DNA from: Sinorhizobium numidicum
GTDB taxonomy: Bacteria; Pseudomonadota; Alphaproteobacteria; Rhizobiales; Rhizobiaceae
Assembly (NCBI RefSeq): GCF_029892045.1
Contig: NZ_CP120368.1
Location: 308,001-372,000, forward strand
Length of the DNA: 64,000 nucleotides
Direction: 5' to 3'
The notes beneath the pieces were generated by a model that was not told the origin of the DNA, made no database searches, and saw only the letters and a list, made by a program, of their open reading frames with translations. A program made the translations under genes and the position numbers. Below are positions 57,092-64,000 of the stretch, piece after piece (positions within the stretch are counted from its first letter, which is position 1; each line of letters begins with the position of its first letter).

Positions 57092-57985
57092 TCATATCGC
57101 CCGGTTTGTGCGGGCTTCATCCAAAATCCATGTCCGGAAGGATGCAACCGTCGGTCGGTCGAGCGCCGCCGGCGGATAGACCAAGTGGTAGGCGAGGTCG
57201 GTCGCAATGCCATTGGGAAAAGGGGCGATCAGAACGCCGTCCCGAAGCTCGCGCGCCACCAGCGAAAGCCGCACCAGCGCAACCCCATCTCCCGCTTTAG
57301 CCGCTTCGATGGCGCCGTTGCTGTTGACGAAGACCGGCCCGCCGGAACTGACAACCTCATTTGCGCCGACGGCATCCAGCCACAATCGCCAATCCTGCCT
57401 CTGAACGTCATGAAGAAGGACATGGTCACGAAGGTCGGCCGGTTCGGCAAGCGGCCGTGAACGCATGAGCGCCGGACTGAGGACCGGAACGAATTCGTCA
57501 TCAAGCAGGCGTTCGCTGACCAAACCCTCATATCGGCCGAAACCATGGCGGATCGCCACGTCCACCCCGTCCCTTTCGAAATTGGTCAAGCGGTTGGAGG
57601 CGTTGAGACGGACATCGATGCCAGGCACGCTTTTTTCGAAATCGTTCAGCCGCGGTACCAGCCATTGGGCTGCAAAGGTTGGGGTGCAACTGATCGTCAA
57701 ACTCGGCGGGCGGTTTCGCATGGCAAGATCTTCCGTCGCCTCGCGGATCATCCGGAAGGCTCGCCTCAGTGTAGCGAAATAGGCGTTCCCTTCGTCGGTC
57801 AGAAAGAGCTGCCGCGGCCTTCTCTCAAACAGTCTCACCCCGAGAGCATTCTCGAGTTCGCGCACCTGCAAGCTAACCGCTCCGGGCGTGACATTGAGCT
57901 CGCGTGCGGCCAGCGTCACGCTCAGATTGCGGGCGGCCGCCTCGAAAGCGCGCAGCGCCGCCAGGGAGGGGAGGGGTGCTGCCAT
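57092..57985 (-). CDS. LysR family transcriptional regulator (GcvA-like)
   Basis: A 297-residue regulator with N-terminal HTH (LRAFEAAARNLSVTLAARELNVTPGAVSLQVRELENALGVRLFERR) and a periplasmic-binding-like effector domain (SCTPTFAAQWLVPRLNDFEK..., GcvA-type). It is divergent from the frameshifted DMT gene at 58118, which it probably controlled. It converges with dnaA across the shared terminator. Confidence 0.92.
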   Translation of the reverse strand: MAAPLPSLAALRAFEAAARNLSVTLAARELNVTPGAVSLQVRELENALGVRLFERRPRQLFLTDEGNAYFATLRRAFRMIREATEDLAMRNRPPSLTISCTPTFAAQWLVPRLNDFEKSVPGIDVRLNASNRLTNFERDGVDVAIRHGFGRYEGLVSERLLDDEFVPVLSPALMRSRPLAEPADLRDHVLLHDVQRQDWRLWLDAVGANEVVSSGGPVFVNSNGAIEAAKAGDGVALVRLSLVARELRDGVLIAPFPNGIATDLAYHLVYPPAALDRPTVASFRTWILDEARTNRAI

Positions 57986-58117
57986 AGTTTAGCGCAACTC
58001 AATCGTCCGATGAGAATTTCTCGCTTCGTGTGGGAGCTATTCTGCTGATAATAAGCCGGTCCGGTCAAGATATATCCTGACAGTGGAATAGACCAGCTAA
58101 ATCATAGAGGGTAAATC

Positions 58118-59085
58118 ATGAGCAACTTGGCAACGGGAAAGATCATGAGTGCACGAGAATGGGGCATGCTGATCGCCCTGTCGGTGCTCTGGGGCGGCTC
58201 CTTCTTTTTCGTCGGCATCGCGGTGAAGGCGTTGCCACCCTTCACCATCGTCGCGCTGCGTGTGACGCTTGCCGCTGCGGCCCTGGTTCTTTCATCCGTT
58301 TTCTTGGCCTATCGCTGCCGCGCCGCCGTGACATATGGCTGGCCTTTTTCGGCATGGGACTGCTCAACAACCTCATTCCCTTCTCGCTGATCGTCTGGGG
58401 GCAGACCCATATAGCGAGCGGCCTTGCCTCCATTCTCAACGCCACGACGCCGCTTTTCGGCGTTGTTGTTGCCCATCTTCTGACGGATGACGAGAAGATG
58501 ACGGCAAACAAGCTCACCGGCGTGCTGATCGGCTTCGTCGGTGTCGCCGTGATGATCGGGCCCGCGGTGCTCGGCGGCCTTGGCTCGAATGTGTTGGCGC
58601 AGTTTGCCGTGCTGGGCGCCGCATTCTCCTATTCCCTCGCGGGCGTTTTTGCCCGCCGGTTCAAGCGAATGGGCGTCGCGCCGCTGCTGACGGCAACCGG
58701 TCAGGTCAGCGCTTCGAGCATGATGCTGGTGCCGCTCGCTCTGATCGTCGATCGCCCGTGGACACTAGCCTGGCCGGGACTTGACGTCTGGGCAGCCCTC
58801 GTCGGCATCGCACTGATTTCGACCGCGCTCGCCTATGTGCTGTTCTTCCGCATTCTCGAAACGGCGGGCGTCACCAATTTGATGCTGGTAACCTTCCTTA
58901 TCCCCGTCAGCGCCATCCTCCTCGGTGCCGTGTTTCTCGGCGAGCGGCTCGAGCCAAAGCATTTTCTCGGCATGGCCCTGATCGCTGCCGGCCTGGCGGC
59001 CATCGACGGCCGGCTGCTCGCCCGGTTGAGGTTCGGCGCTGCAAAAGCTCCGGGAGTGGGACTTGGCTGCAGGAAGGGGCTTTAA
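58118..59085 (+). pseudogene. DMT superfamily (EamA) transporter with a frameshift
   Basis: The ATG at 58118 (GAGG seven bases upstream) opens MSNLATGKIMSAREWGMLIALSVLWGGSFFFVGIAVKA..., a normal EamA start. Between about 58305 and 58345 the homology passes into another frame: frame one gives FLAYRCRAAVTYGW and ends at 58390, while the frame that is in phase with 59085 continues RRRDIWLAFFGMGLLNNLIPFSLIVWGQTHIASGLASILNATTPLFG to the end. A one-base change in the GC-rich stretch around 58315-58330 would join both parts into a protein of about 320 residues. It may be a true pseudogene or a sequencing error. Confidence 0.85.
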
Positions 59086-59117
59086 CCGAGCCCGCGCATT
59101 TCCGCCTACGTCCGAAT

Positions 59118-59152
59118 GGGGCGACACATGTGGGTGTCGTCCCTATTTTTTT
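59118..59152 (+). terminator. Terminator after the DMT pseudogene
   Basis: GGGGCGACAC (59118-59127) pairs with GTGTCGTCCC (59134-59143; one G-T pair), loop of six, then TATTTTTTT. It insulates the ECF42 module from upstream transcription. Confidence 0.88.
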
Positions 59153-59161
59153 CGCCGCGCT

Positions 59162-59188
59162 TGTCGGCTATCTCTTGCACCATTCGTC
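59162..59188 (+). promoter_or_regulatory. Candidate ECF42-type promoter before the YCII gene
   Basis: TGTCGG (59162-59167), 17 bases, CGTC (59185-59188), 28 bases before the ATG. The -10 side reads CATTCGTC, the same as in the second site at 60872-60898. ECF42 sigma factors are known for TGTCGA-like -35 elements. Confidence 0.7.
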
Positions 59189-59215
59189 TTTCAAACAAGA
59201 GCAGGAGACTTCTCG

Positions 59216-59584
59216 ATGCTTTACGCGGTGCTTTGCTACAATTCGGAAGATGTCACCGGCACCTGGACCAAGGAGGAGGATGGCAAAGTCATGCGTGACA
59301 TGGCCGCCGTCGAGCGCAAATACGCCGGCAAGCTCGGTCCGGTCGCGCGCCTCCTCCCGACGACCGCGGCAACCACGCTTCGCCACGGGGGCGGCGAGCC
59401 GATCGTGATCGACGGACCCTTCGCCGAAACGAAGGAGCAACTCCTCGGCTTTTTCATCATCGACTGTGAGTCTCTGGACGAGGCGATCGCCTTTTCCCGC
59501 GAACTCGGGGAGGTCAATCCGAGCGCGGGCGCCTATGAAATCCGACCGCTTGCCATCTACAAGCCGAGTGAGCGTCCCTCATGA
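59216..59584 (+). CDS. YCII-related (DGPF) protein
   Basis: A 122-residue YCII-fold protein with the DGPF motif in IVIDGPFAETKEQLLGFFIIDCESLDEAI. DGPF proteins are the hallmark partners of ECF42 sigma factors. The ATG at 59216 follows AGGAG, and its TGA overlaps the sigma factor ATG (four bases). The chemistry of the group is unknown. Confidence 0.92.
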   Translation: MLYAVLCYNSEDVTGTWTKEEDGKVMRDMAAVERKYAGKLGPVARLLPTTAATTLRHGGGEPIVIDGPFAETKEQLLGFFIIDCESLDEAIAFSRELGEVNPSAGAYEIRPLAIYKPSERPS

Positions 59585-60855
59585 CCGACACTGCCTGGAT
59601 CGATCTCGCACTGGTTTCCGCACGGCCGCAGGCAATGGGCGCGCTTCTGCGCTATTTCCGCAATCTCGACATGGCCGAGGAAGCCTTTCAGGAGGCCTGC
59701 ATCCGGGCATTGAAGGCTTGGCCGAAGAGCGGACCGCCGCGCGACCCGGCCGCCTGGCTGATTTTCGTCGGTCGCAACAGCGGCATCGACACGGTGAGGC
59801 GGCAATCGCGCGAGACGGCGCTGCCACCCGAAGAACTGCTTTCCGATATCGATGATAGGGAAAGCGAACTCGCCGACCGCCTCGACGGATCGCATTATCG
59901 CGACGACATCCTGCGTCTGCTTTTTGTCTGCAGCAATCCGGCCCTGCCGGCGACGCAGCAGATCGCGCTCGCCCTCAGGATCGTTTCCGGCCTCTCCGTC
60001 AGGCAGATCGCCCGAGCTTTTCTCGTCAGCGAAGCGGCAATGGAGCAGCGCATCACCCGCGCCAAGGGGCGCGTTGCGGCGGCCGGCATTCCGTTCGAGA
60101 CGCCCGATGCTGCCGATCGCCCCGAGCGGCTCGCGGCTGTTGCGACAATGATCTACCTCCTCTTCAACGAGGGCTATTCGGCGATGAACGGTCCCGAAGG
60201 CGTTTCCGCCGATTTCTGTGACGAGGCCATACGCTTGTCGCGGTTGCTCCTGCGGCTGTTTCCGGCCGAACCGGAGATGATGGGACTGACGGCATTGCTG
60301 CTGCTCCAGCATTCGCGTGCCCGCGCGCGCTTCGATGCAAGCGGCGCCATCGTCCTGCTCGAGGATCAGGACCGGCGACAGTGGAACAGGTCGATGATCA
60401 CGGAGGCGCTTGCGATGATCGACAAGGCGATGCGCCATCGCCGCCCCGGTCCCTATCAGATCCAAGCCGCAATCGCGGCGCTCCACGCGCGCGCCGAGCG
60501 TCCGGAGCTGACGGATTGGGAAGAGATCGACCTGCTTTATCAGGCGCTTGAACGGTTGCAGCCATCGCCCGTCGTCACGCTCAACCGCGCGGTTGCCGTG
60601 TCCAAACGCGAAGGGCCGGAGGCAGCGCTGGCGCTGATCGAGCCGCTCTGCGACAAGCTCTCCGGCTATTTCTATTATCACGGCCTGCGCGGCGGCCTGC
60701 TCAAGCAGATGGGCCGGCGGCGCGAGGCGCGCATTGCCTTCGATCGCGCGATCGCATTGGCGACCAATGCGGCCGAGGCTGCCTACATCCGCATGCAACT
60801 TGATCAAATTGCTGCGGAAACAGGCTCATCCGAGTTCGCGGAAGAAAAAAGATAA
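59581..60855 (+). CDS. ECF42-type RNA polymerase sigma factor with C-terminal TPR-like extension
   Basis: A 424-residue protein, more than twice the usual ECF length. Region sigma2 is about residues 10-75 (LLRYFRNLDMAEEAFQEACIRALKAW), sigma4 about 110-160 (LPATQQIALALRIVSGLSVRQIARAFLVSEAAMEQRITRAKGRV), then a helical extension with DUF6596 (MIYLLFNEGYSAMNGPEG) and TPR-like repeats to the end (RREARIAFDRAIALATNAAEAAYIRMQ). No anti-sigma gene is nearby, as usual for this group. It is coupled to the YCII gene. Confidence 0.92.
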   Translation: MTDTAWIDLALVSARPQAMGALLRYFRNLDMAEEAFQEACIRALKAWPKSGPPRDPAAWLIFVGRNSGIDTVRRQSRETALPPEELLSDIDDRESELADRLDGSHYRDDILRLLFVCSNPALPATQQIALALRIVSGLSVRQIARAFLVSEAAMEQRITRAKGRVAAAGIPFETPDAADRPERLAAVATMIYLLFNEGYSAMNGPEGVSADFCDEAIRLSRLLLRLFPAEPEMMGLTALLLLQHSRARARFDASGAIVLLEDQDRRQWNRSMITEALAMIDKAMRHRRPGPYQIQAAIAALHARAERPELTDWEEIDLLYQALERLQPSPVVTLNRAVAVSKREGPEAALALIEPLCDKLSGYFYYHGLRGGLLKQMGRRREARIAFDRAIALATNAAEAAYIRMQLDQIAAETGSSEFAEEKR

Positions 60856-60871
60856 AAAATTCCCCCGGCGT

Positions 60872-60898
60872 TGTCGGAACCCGGCCGTCCCATTCGTC
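60872..60898 (+). promoter_or_regulatory. Candidate ECF42-type promoter before the SRPBCC gene
   Basis: TGTCGG (60872-60877), 17 bases, CGTC (60895-60898), 31 bases before the ATG at 60929. Identical spacing and flanking CATTCGTC as the site at 59162. Confidence 0.7.
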
Positions 60899-60928
60899 CT
60901 TGGCTCAAACCACTCAAGGAGATGCGAA

Positions 60929-61411
60929 ATGACTGTAGCGACTGACACCAAGCCCGCCGGCGAACGCGAACTGGTTTTGACCCGCCTGATCGATGCCCCG
61001 CGTGAGAAGGTCTATCGTGCCTTTACGGACCCGGAGCTCCTGAAGCAATGGTTCGCGCCGTTGCCGTGGACGATCACGGAAGCGGAGCTCGATGTGAGGG
61101 CCGGTGGCACCAATCGTTTTGTCATGCGCTCGCCGGAGGGCGAGCTCTATCCAAATCAGGGCGTCTATCTGGAGGTCGTGCCAAACGAAAAGATCGTCGT
61201 AACCGACGCATATACGGAAGCCTGGAAGCCGTCCGAGAAGCCGTTCATGACCGCGGTGATGACCTTCGAGGACGAGGGCGGCAAGACCCGCTACACAGCC
61301 CGCGCCCTCCACTGGAGTGTGGAGGACCGGGAAGTGCATGAGAAGATGGGCTTCCACGAGGGCTGGGGCCAATGCGCCGATCAGCTCGCCACTCTGGTCG
61401 CGAAACTCTGA
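60929..61411 (+). CDS. SRPBCC (AHSA1-like) family protein of the ECF42 module
   Basis: A 160-residue START-like protein: LTRLIDAPREKVYRAFTDPELLKQWFAPLPWTITEAELDVRAGGTNRFVMRSPEG and MGFHEGWGQCADQLATLVAKL are typical. It may bind or change a small hydrophobic molecule. AAGGAG precedes the ATG. It has its own candidate ECF42 promoter and lies 73 bases after the sigma gene. Confidence 0.9.
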   Translation: MTVATDTKPAGERELVLTRLIDAPREKVYRAFTDPELLKQWFAPLPWTITEAELDVRAGGTNRFVMRSPEGELYPNQGVYLEVVPNEKIVVTDAYTEAWKPSEKPFMTAVMTFEDEGGKTRYTARALHWSVEDREVHEKMGFHEGWGQCADQLATLVAKL

Positions 61412-61457
61412 AGCGGCCTGCATGTCAGGTTTCCTCGTGTCGACAAGGAGCTGAACG

Positions 61458-62321
61458 ATGTCCACCACCGGAAACGAAGCCGCCATTGAGGAAATCCGGG
61501 CGGTAATCGAGGATTGGGCGGAGGCCCTGCGCCAGAAGGATGCGGAGCGCGTCCTGGCCCATGGCACGGAGGATTGCCTCGTCTTCTCGCTGGCGCCGCC
61601 CCTGACAGCATCGGACGGGGATGGCGAGGGGCTTGAGCAGTGGTTCTCGACCTGGAAGGGCCCGATTGGCTACCGGCTTGAGGAAGTCGATATTTCCGCG
61701 AGCGGCGATGTCGCCTTCGCGACGGCGCTGGCGCATCTTTCCGGCGAAAAACATGACGGCGAGAAGGCCAGCCTCTGGTACCGCCAGACGCTCGGCCTGA
61801 AATGGACCGAAAAGGGCTGGAAGATCGCGCACCAGCATGAGTCCGTCCCCTTCTACATGGACGGAAGCTTCAAGGCCGCGGTCGACCTCGACCCGAGGTC
61901 TGAGGTCGACTGGCAATCGCCGTCGCACCCGCCCATGGCCGGTGTCATCGCCTATCTCGGCGTCCAGGACGCCAATGCCACGGCGGAGTTCTATGGCCGG
62001 GCCTTCGGGGCTAAGGAAGTGGACCGCAAATACGCCGAAGATGGCAAACGGCTGATCCATTGCCATCTGACGATCAATGGCGGCGCGCTGATGCTGAACG
62101 ATCCCTTCCCCGAATTCGGCTATCAGTGGAGGCCGCCGGAAGGTTTCGTCCTGCACCTCGTTGTCGATGATGCCGATTTCTGGTGGAAGCGTGCAGTTGC
62201 TGCAGGGGCGGAAGTGACGATGCCGTTGGAGATCGCCTTCTGGGGCGACTATTACGGCCAGCTCCGCGATCCTTTCGGTATCACTTGGGCGATCGTCGCA
62301 CCGGTGAAAAAGGGCGACTGA
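61458..62321 (+). CDS. SnoaL-like/VOC (PhnB-type glyoxalase) fusion protein
   Basis: A 287-residue two-domain protein. Residues 1 to about 137 are a SnoaL-like (DUF4440-type) fold (EIRAVIEDWAEALRQKDAERVLAHGTEDCLVFSLAPPL...KGWKIAHQHESVPF). From about 155 on is a VOC/PhnB domain (AYLGVQDANATAEFYGRAFGA, MLNDPFPEFGY, YGQLRDPFGITWAIVAP). It follows the SRPBCC gene by 46 bases with AAGGAG upstream. DGPF, AHSA1 and VOC proteins repeatedly occur together in ECF42 clusters. Confidence 0.88.
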   Translation: MSTTGNEAAIEEIRAVIEDWAEALRQKDAERVLAHGTEDCLVFSLAPPLTASDGDGEGLEQWFSTWKGPIGYRLEEVDISASGDVAFATALAHLSGEKHDGEKASLWYRQTLGLKWTEKGWKIAHQHESVPFYMDGSFKAAVDLDPRSEVDWQSPSHPPMAGVIAYLGVQDANATAEFYGRAFGAKEVDRKYAEDGKRLIHCHLTINGGALMLNDPFPEFGYQWRPPEGFVLHLVVDDADFWWKRAVAAGAEVTMPLEIAFWGDYYGQLRDPFGITWAIVAPVKKGD

Positions 62322-62451
62322 GCCGATAGAGCGGGGGGGCAAGACATTATCTCCCACCAAACAAACGTGCACGGCGGGCCGCGGAACAAGCAGGTTTCTC
62401 GCGGCTCATGTATCTTTGCGAGAGGCTGCACGAGCTGTTATGCGGGGCAAT

Positions 62452-63066
62452 ATGATCCTTTACTATCAGACCCATTCTCCCTTTGCCCGCAAGGTGCTCG
62501 TCTTCGCTAACGAGGCCGGGATAGCGAACCGGCTGGAGGTCATTCACCACGAAACCAGCCCGACTCTGCGTAATGAGCAGGTCTATGCGGAAAACCCGCT
62601 CGGCAAGGTGCCCGTGCTGCTTCGCGCCGGCGCGCCGGCAATCTTCGATTCCGATGTGATCTGTGCCTATCTCGACACGCTCCACGGCGGCAGGAAGCTC
62701 ATTCCGGAGAGCGGAGAGGCCCGCTGGCAGGCGCTGGTGCTGCAATCCGTCGCACAGGAGCTGGCGCAGACGGGGATCAATCTCCGCTGGGAGACGGTCA
62801 GGCGGCCAGAACCGCTGCGCTATGCGGCGCTTCGGGACGGTTATGCCGAAAAGATTGACGCAAGCTATGATTGGCTGGAAGCGACGCCGGCGTTGCAGGC
62901 GCCGCTTCATTTGGGCCATATCGCCCTGGCGACGGCGCTCTCCTGGATGGCGTTTCGTGACTTGCTGTCGTTTCGGGCTCGCCCGAAGCTTACTCGATGG
63001 TTCGACGAATTCGAGCGACGGCCCTCGATGCTGGCGACGCCGCTTTCCGGCGAGACGCATGACTGA
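62452..63066 (+). CDS. Glutathione S-transferase family protein
   Basis: A 204-residue GST: MILYYQTHSPFARKVLVFANEAGI, ENPLGKVPVLLRAGAPAIFDSDVICAYLD with the cis-Pro loop, and a helical C-terminal domain. The ATG at 62452 marks the start of the thioredoxin-like domain. It lies 130 bases after the VOC gene; I see no ECF42-type promoter before it, so membership in the module is doubtful. Confidence 0.87.
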   Translation: MILYYQTHSPFARKVLVFANEAGIANRLEVIHHETSPTLRNEQVYAENPLGKVPVLLRAGAPAIFDSDVICAYLDTLHGGRKLIPESGEARWQALVLQSVAQELAQTGINLRWETVRRPEPLRYAALRDGYAEKIDASYDWLEATPALQAPLHLGHIALATALSWMAFRDLLSFRARPKLTRWFDEFERRPSMLATPLSGETHD

Positions 63067-63133
63067 GCGCCGAGTCAACGATTCCGTCACGCTGTGACGC
63101 CGGATGAGGGGACAACCGCAAGCGCATTTCTGG

Positions 63134-64000
63134 CTAGCAAGCGAGATCTGCGACCACTGCGTCGAGGATCAGCATGCCGGCCGGCGTGCAGCGCAAGCGC
63201 GAATTGCCGAGCCGCTCGATGAAACCGTGCTCGATCAGGAACTGTTCGCGCGCCGGATCCGGGTCCCGCCCCGAAAGTGTCTGCCAGCGAGCGAGGTCGA
63301 CGCCTTCCTTCAGCCGGAGCCCCATCAACAAAAGCTCGTCGGCCTGGGCTTCGAGATCGAGCAGTTCGCGCTCTACCATGCCGTCGCCACGTTCTTCGAC
63401 GAGGCGAAGCCATTCTTCCGGCTTCCGTTCCGTTGCCGTCGCGATCTTGGCGCCGGCGGTCGTCAGACGCCCGTGGGCACCCGGGCCAATACCGGCATAG
63501 TCGCCATAACGCCAGTAGGTGAGGTTGTGGCGGCTTTCGGCGCCTGGTCGGGCATGATTGGAGACTTCATAGGCCGGCATGCCGATCGCCGCCGTTATTT
63601 GCTGCGTCGCTTCGTAAAGCACCGCCGACTGCTCGCCATCCGGCACGACAAGCTTGCCCGCCTTATGCAGGCCGTAGAACGGTGTCCCTTCCTCGATCGT
63701 CAACTGGTAGAGCGAGAGATGGTCGACGGCGTAGGAGACGGCTTCCCTCAACTCACGCTCCCATTCCTCGACCGTCTGGTTGGGGCGGGCATAGATCAGG
63801 TCGAAGGACATCCGCGGAAATATCTCGCGCGCGAGCCGAACCGCCTTCAGTGCGTCCTCGACATTGTGCAGCCGGCCGAGGAATTTGAGGTCCCGGTCGT
63901 TCAGTGCCTGAACGCCGAGCGACACGCGGTTGACGCCGGCGGCGCGATAGCCATGGAAACGCGTTGCCTCAACGCTCGAAGGATTGGCCTCCATGGTGAT
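63134..64000 (-). CDS. hemW: HemW-like radical SAM protein, partial
   Basis: The C-terminal 288 codons of a gene entering from the right edge. TMEANPSSVE, GVNRVSLGVQALNDRDLKFLGRLHN, FDLIYARPNQTVEEWERELREAV, YQLTIEEGTPFY, and YEVSNHARPGAESRHNLTYWRYGDYAGIGPGAHGR are characteristic of the coproporphyrinogen III oxidase-like protein HemW, thought to be a heme chaperone. The iron-sulfur CxxxCxxC would lie outside the window. In rhizobia it usually follows the RdgB (ITPase) gene, which would be to the right. Confidence 0.92.
   Translation of the reverse strand: MTMEANPSSVEATRFHGYRAAGVNRVSLGVQALNDRDLKFLGRLHNVEDALKAVRLAREIFPRMSFDLIYARPNQTVEEWERELREAVSYAVDHLSLYQLTIEEGTPFYGLHKAGKLVVPDGEQSAVLYEATQQITAAIGMPAYEVSNHARPGAESRHNLTYWRYGDYAGIGPGAHGRLTTAGAKIATATERKPEEWLRLVEERGDGMVERELLDLEAQADELLLMGLRLKEGVDLARWQTLSGRDPDPAREQFLIEHGFIERLGNSRLRCTPAGMLILDAVVADLAC

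Overview
The window is GC-rich alphaproteobacterial chromosome and most resembles Sinorhizobium/Ensifer. This rests on gene content and order (dnaA near rpsT, mutM, ubiE and ubiB; a PmtA phosphatidylethanolamine methylase; an iolR-iolCDEB cluster), on protein sequences of clear rhizobial character, and on RIME/ABC-type intergenic mosaic repeats scattered between genes. I see no rRNA, tRNA, CRISPR array, insertion sequence or prophage. Nearly all of it is core or near-core gene content, densely packed on both strands.

Layout. 1-2.4 kb: a periplasmic iron-linked operon (imelysin, then a di-heme oxidoreductase cut by the window edge) behind an Irr-box-like site. 2.5-9 kb: rsmB-type methylase, a short RlpA-like protein, an epimerase/queG/GST run, uppP, and a 53-aa exported protein. 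9-15.4 kb: NDUFA9-like protein, DUF1330, pyrF with a histidine phosphatase, pmtA, dnaN, rsmI-yraN. 15.6-21 kb: a complete ugpBAEC glycerol-3-phosphate importer followed by gshB. 21.2-30.4 kb: comM broken by one in-frame amber codon, an SRPBCC protein, cysK, two divergent LysE exporters, an AsnC-regulated DMT/NIPSNAP unit, dut, prfC. 30.4-35.2 kb: B3/B4 protein, EamA transporter, AraC and XRE regulators, a nucleotide-sugar-type dehydrogenase, GFA. 35.2-43.5 kb: myo-inositol catabolism (iolCDEB, iolR, a Gfo/Idh dehydrogenase) with three matching inverted repeats that look like the IolR operator. 43.6-54.6 kb: glutamine amidotransferase, coaBC, an Rrf2/thioredoxin-reductase-like pair with a perfect operator over the start codon, SDR, GNAT, ubiE-ubiB, mutM, enoyl-CoA hydratase, rpsT. 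54.5-57 kb: a gene-free stretch of about 0.9 kb with a dense cluster of GANTC (CcrM) sites, then dnaA. 57-64 kb: a LysR/DMT pair (the DMT gene is frameshifted), an ECF42-type sigma factor module with two matching candidate promoters, a GST, and a partial hemW-like gene.

The points most worth follow-up are the GANTC cluster upstream of dnaA, the three shared iol operators, the two TGTCGG-N17-CGTC promoters of the ECF42 module, the Rrf2 palindrome covering its own start codon, the two broken genes (comM, DMT), and repeats that contribute to gene ends or ribosome binding sites. I did not find a clearly new multi-gene system; the ECF42 cluster is the nearest to an under-described one.
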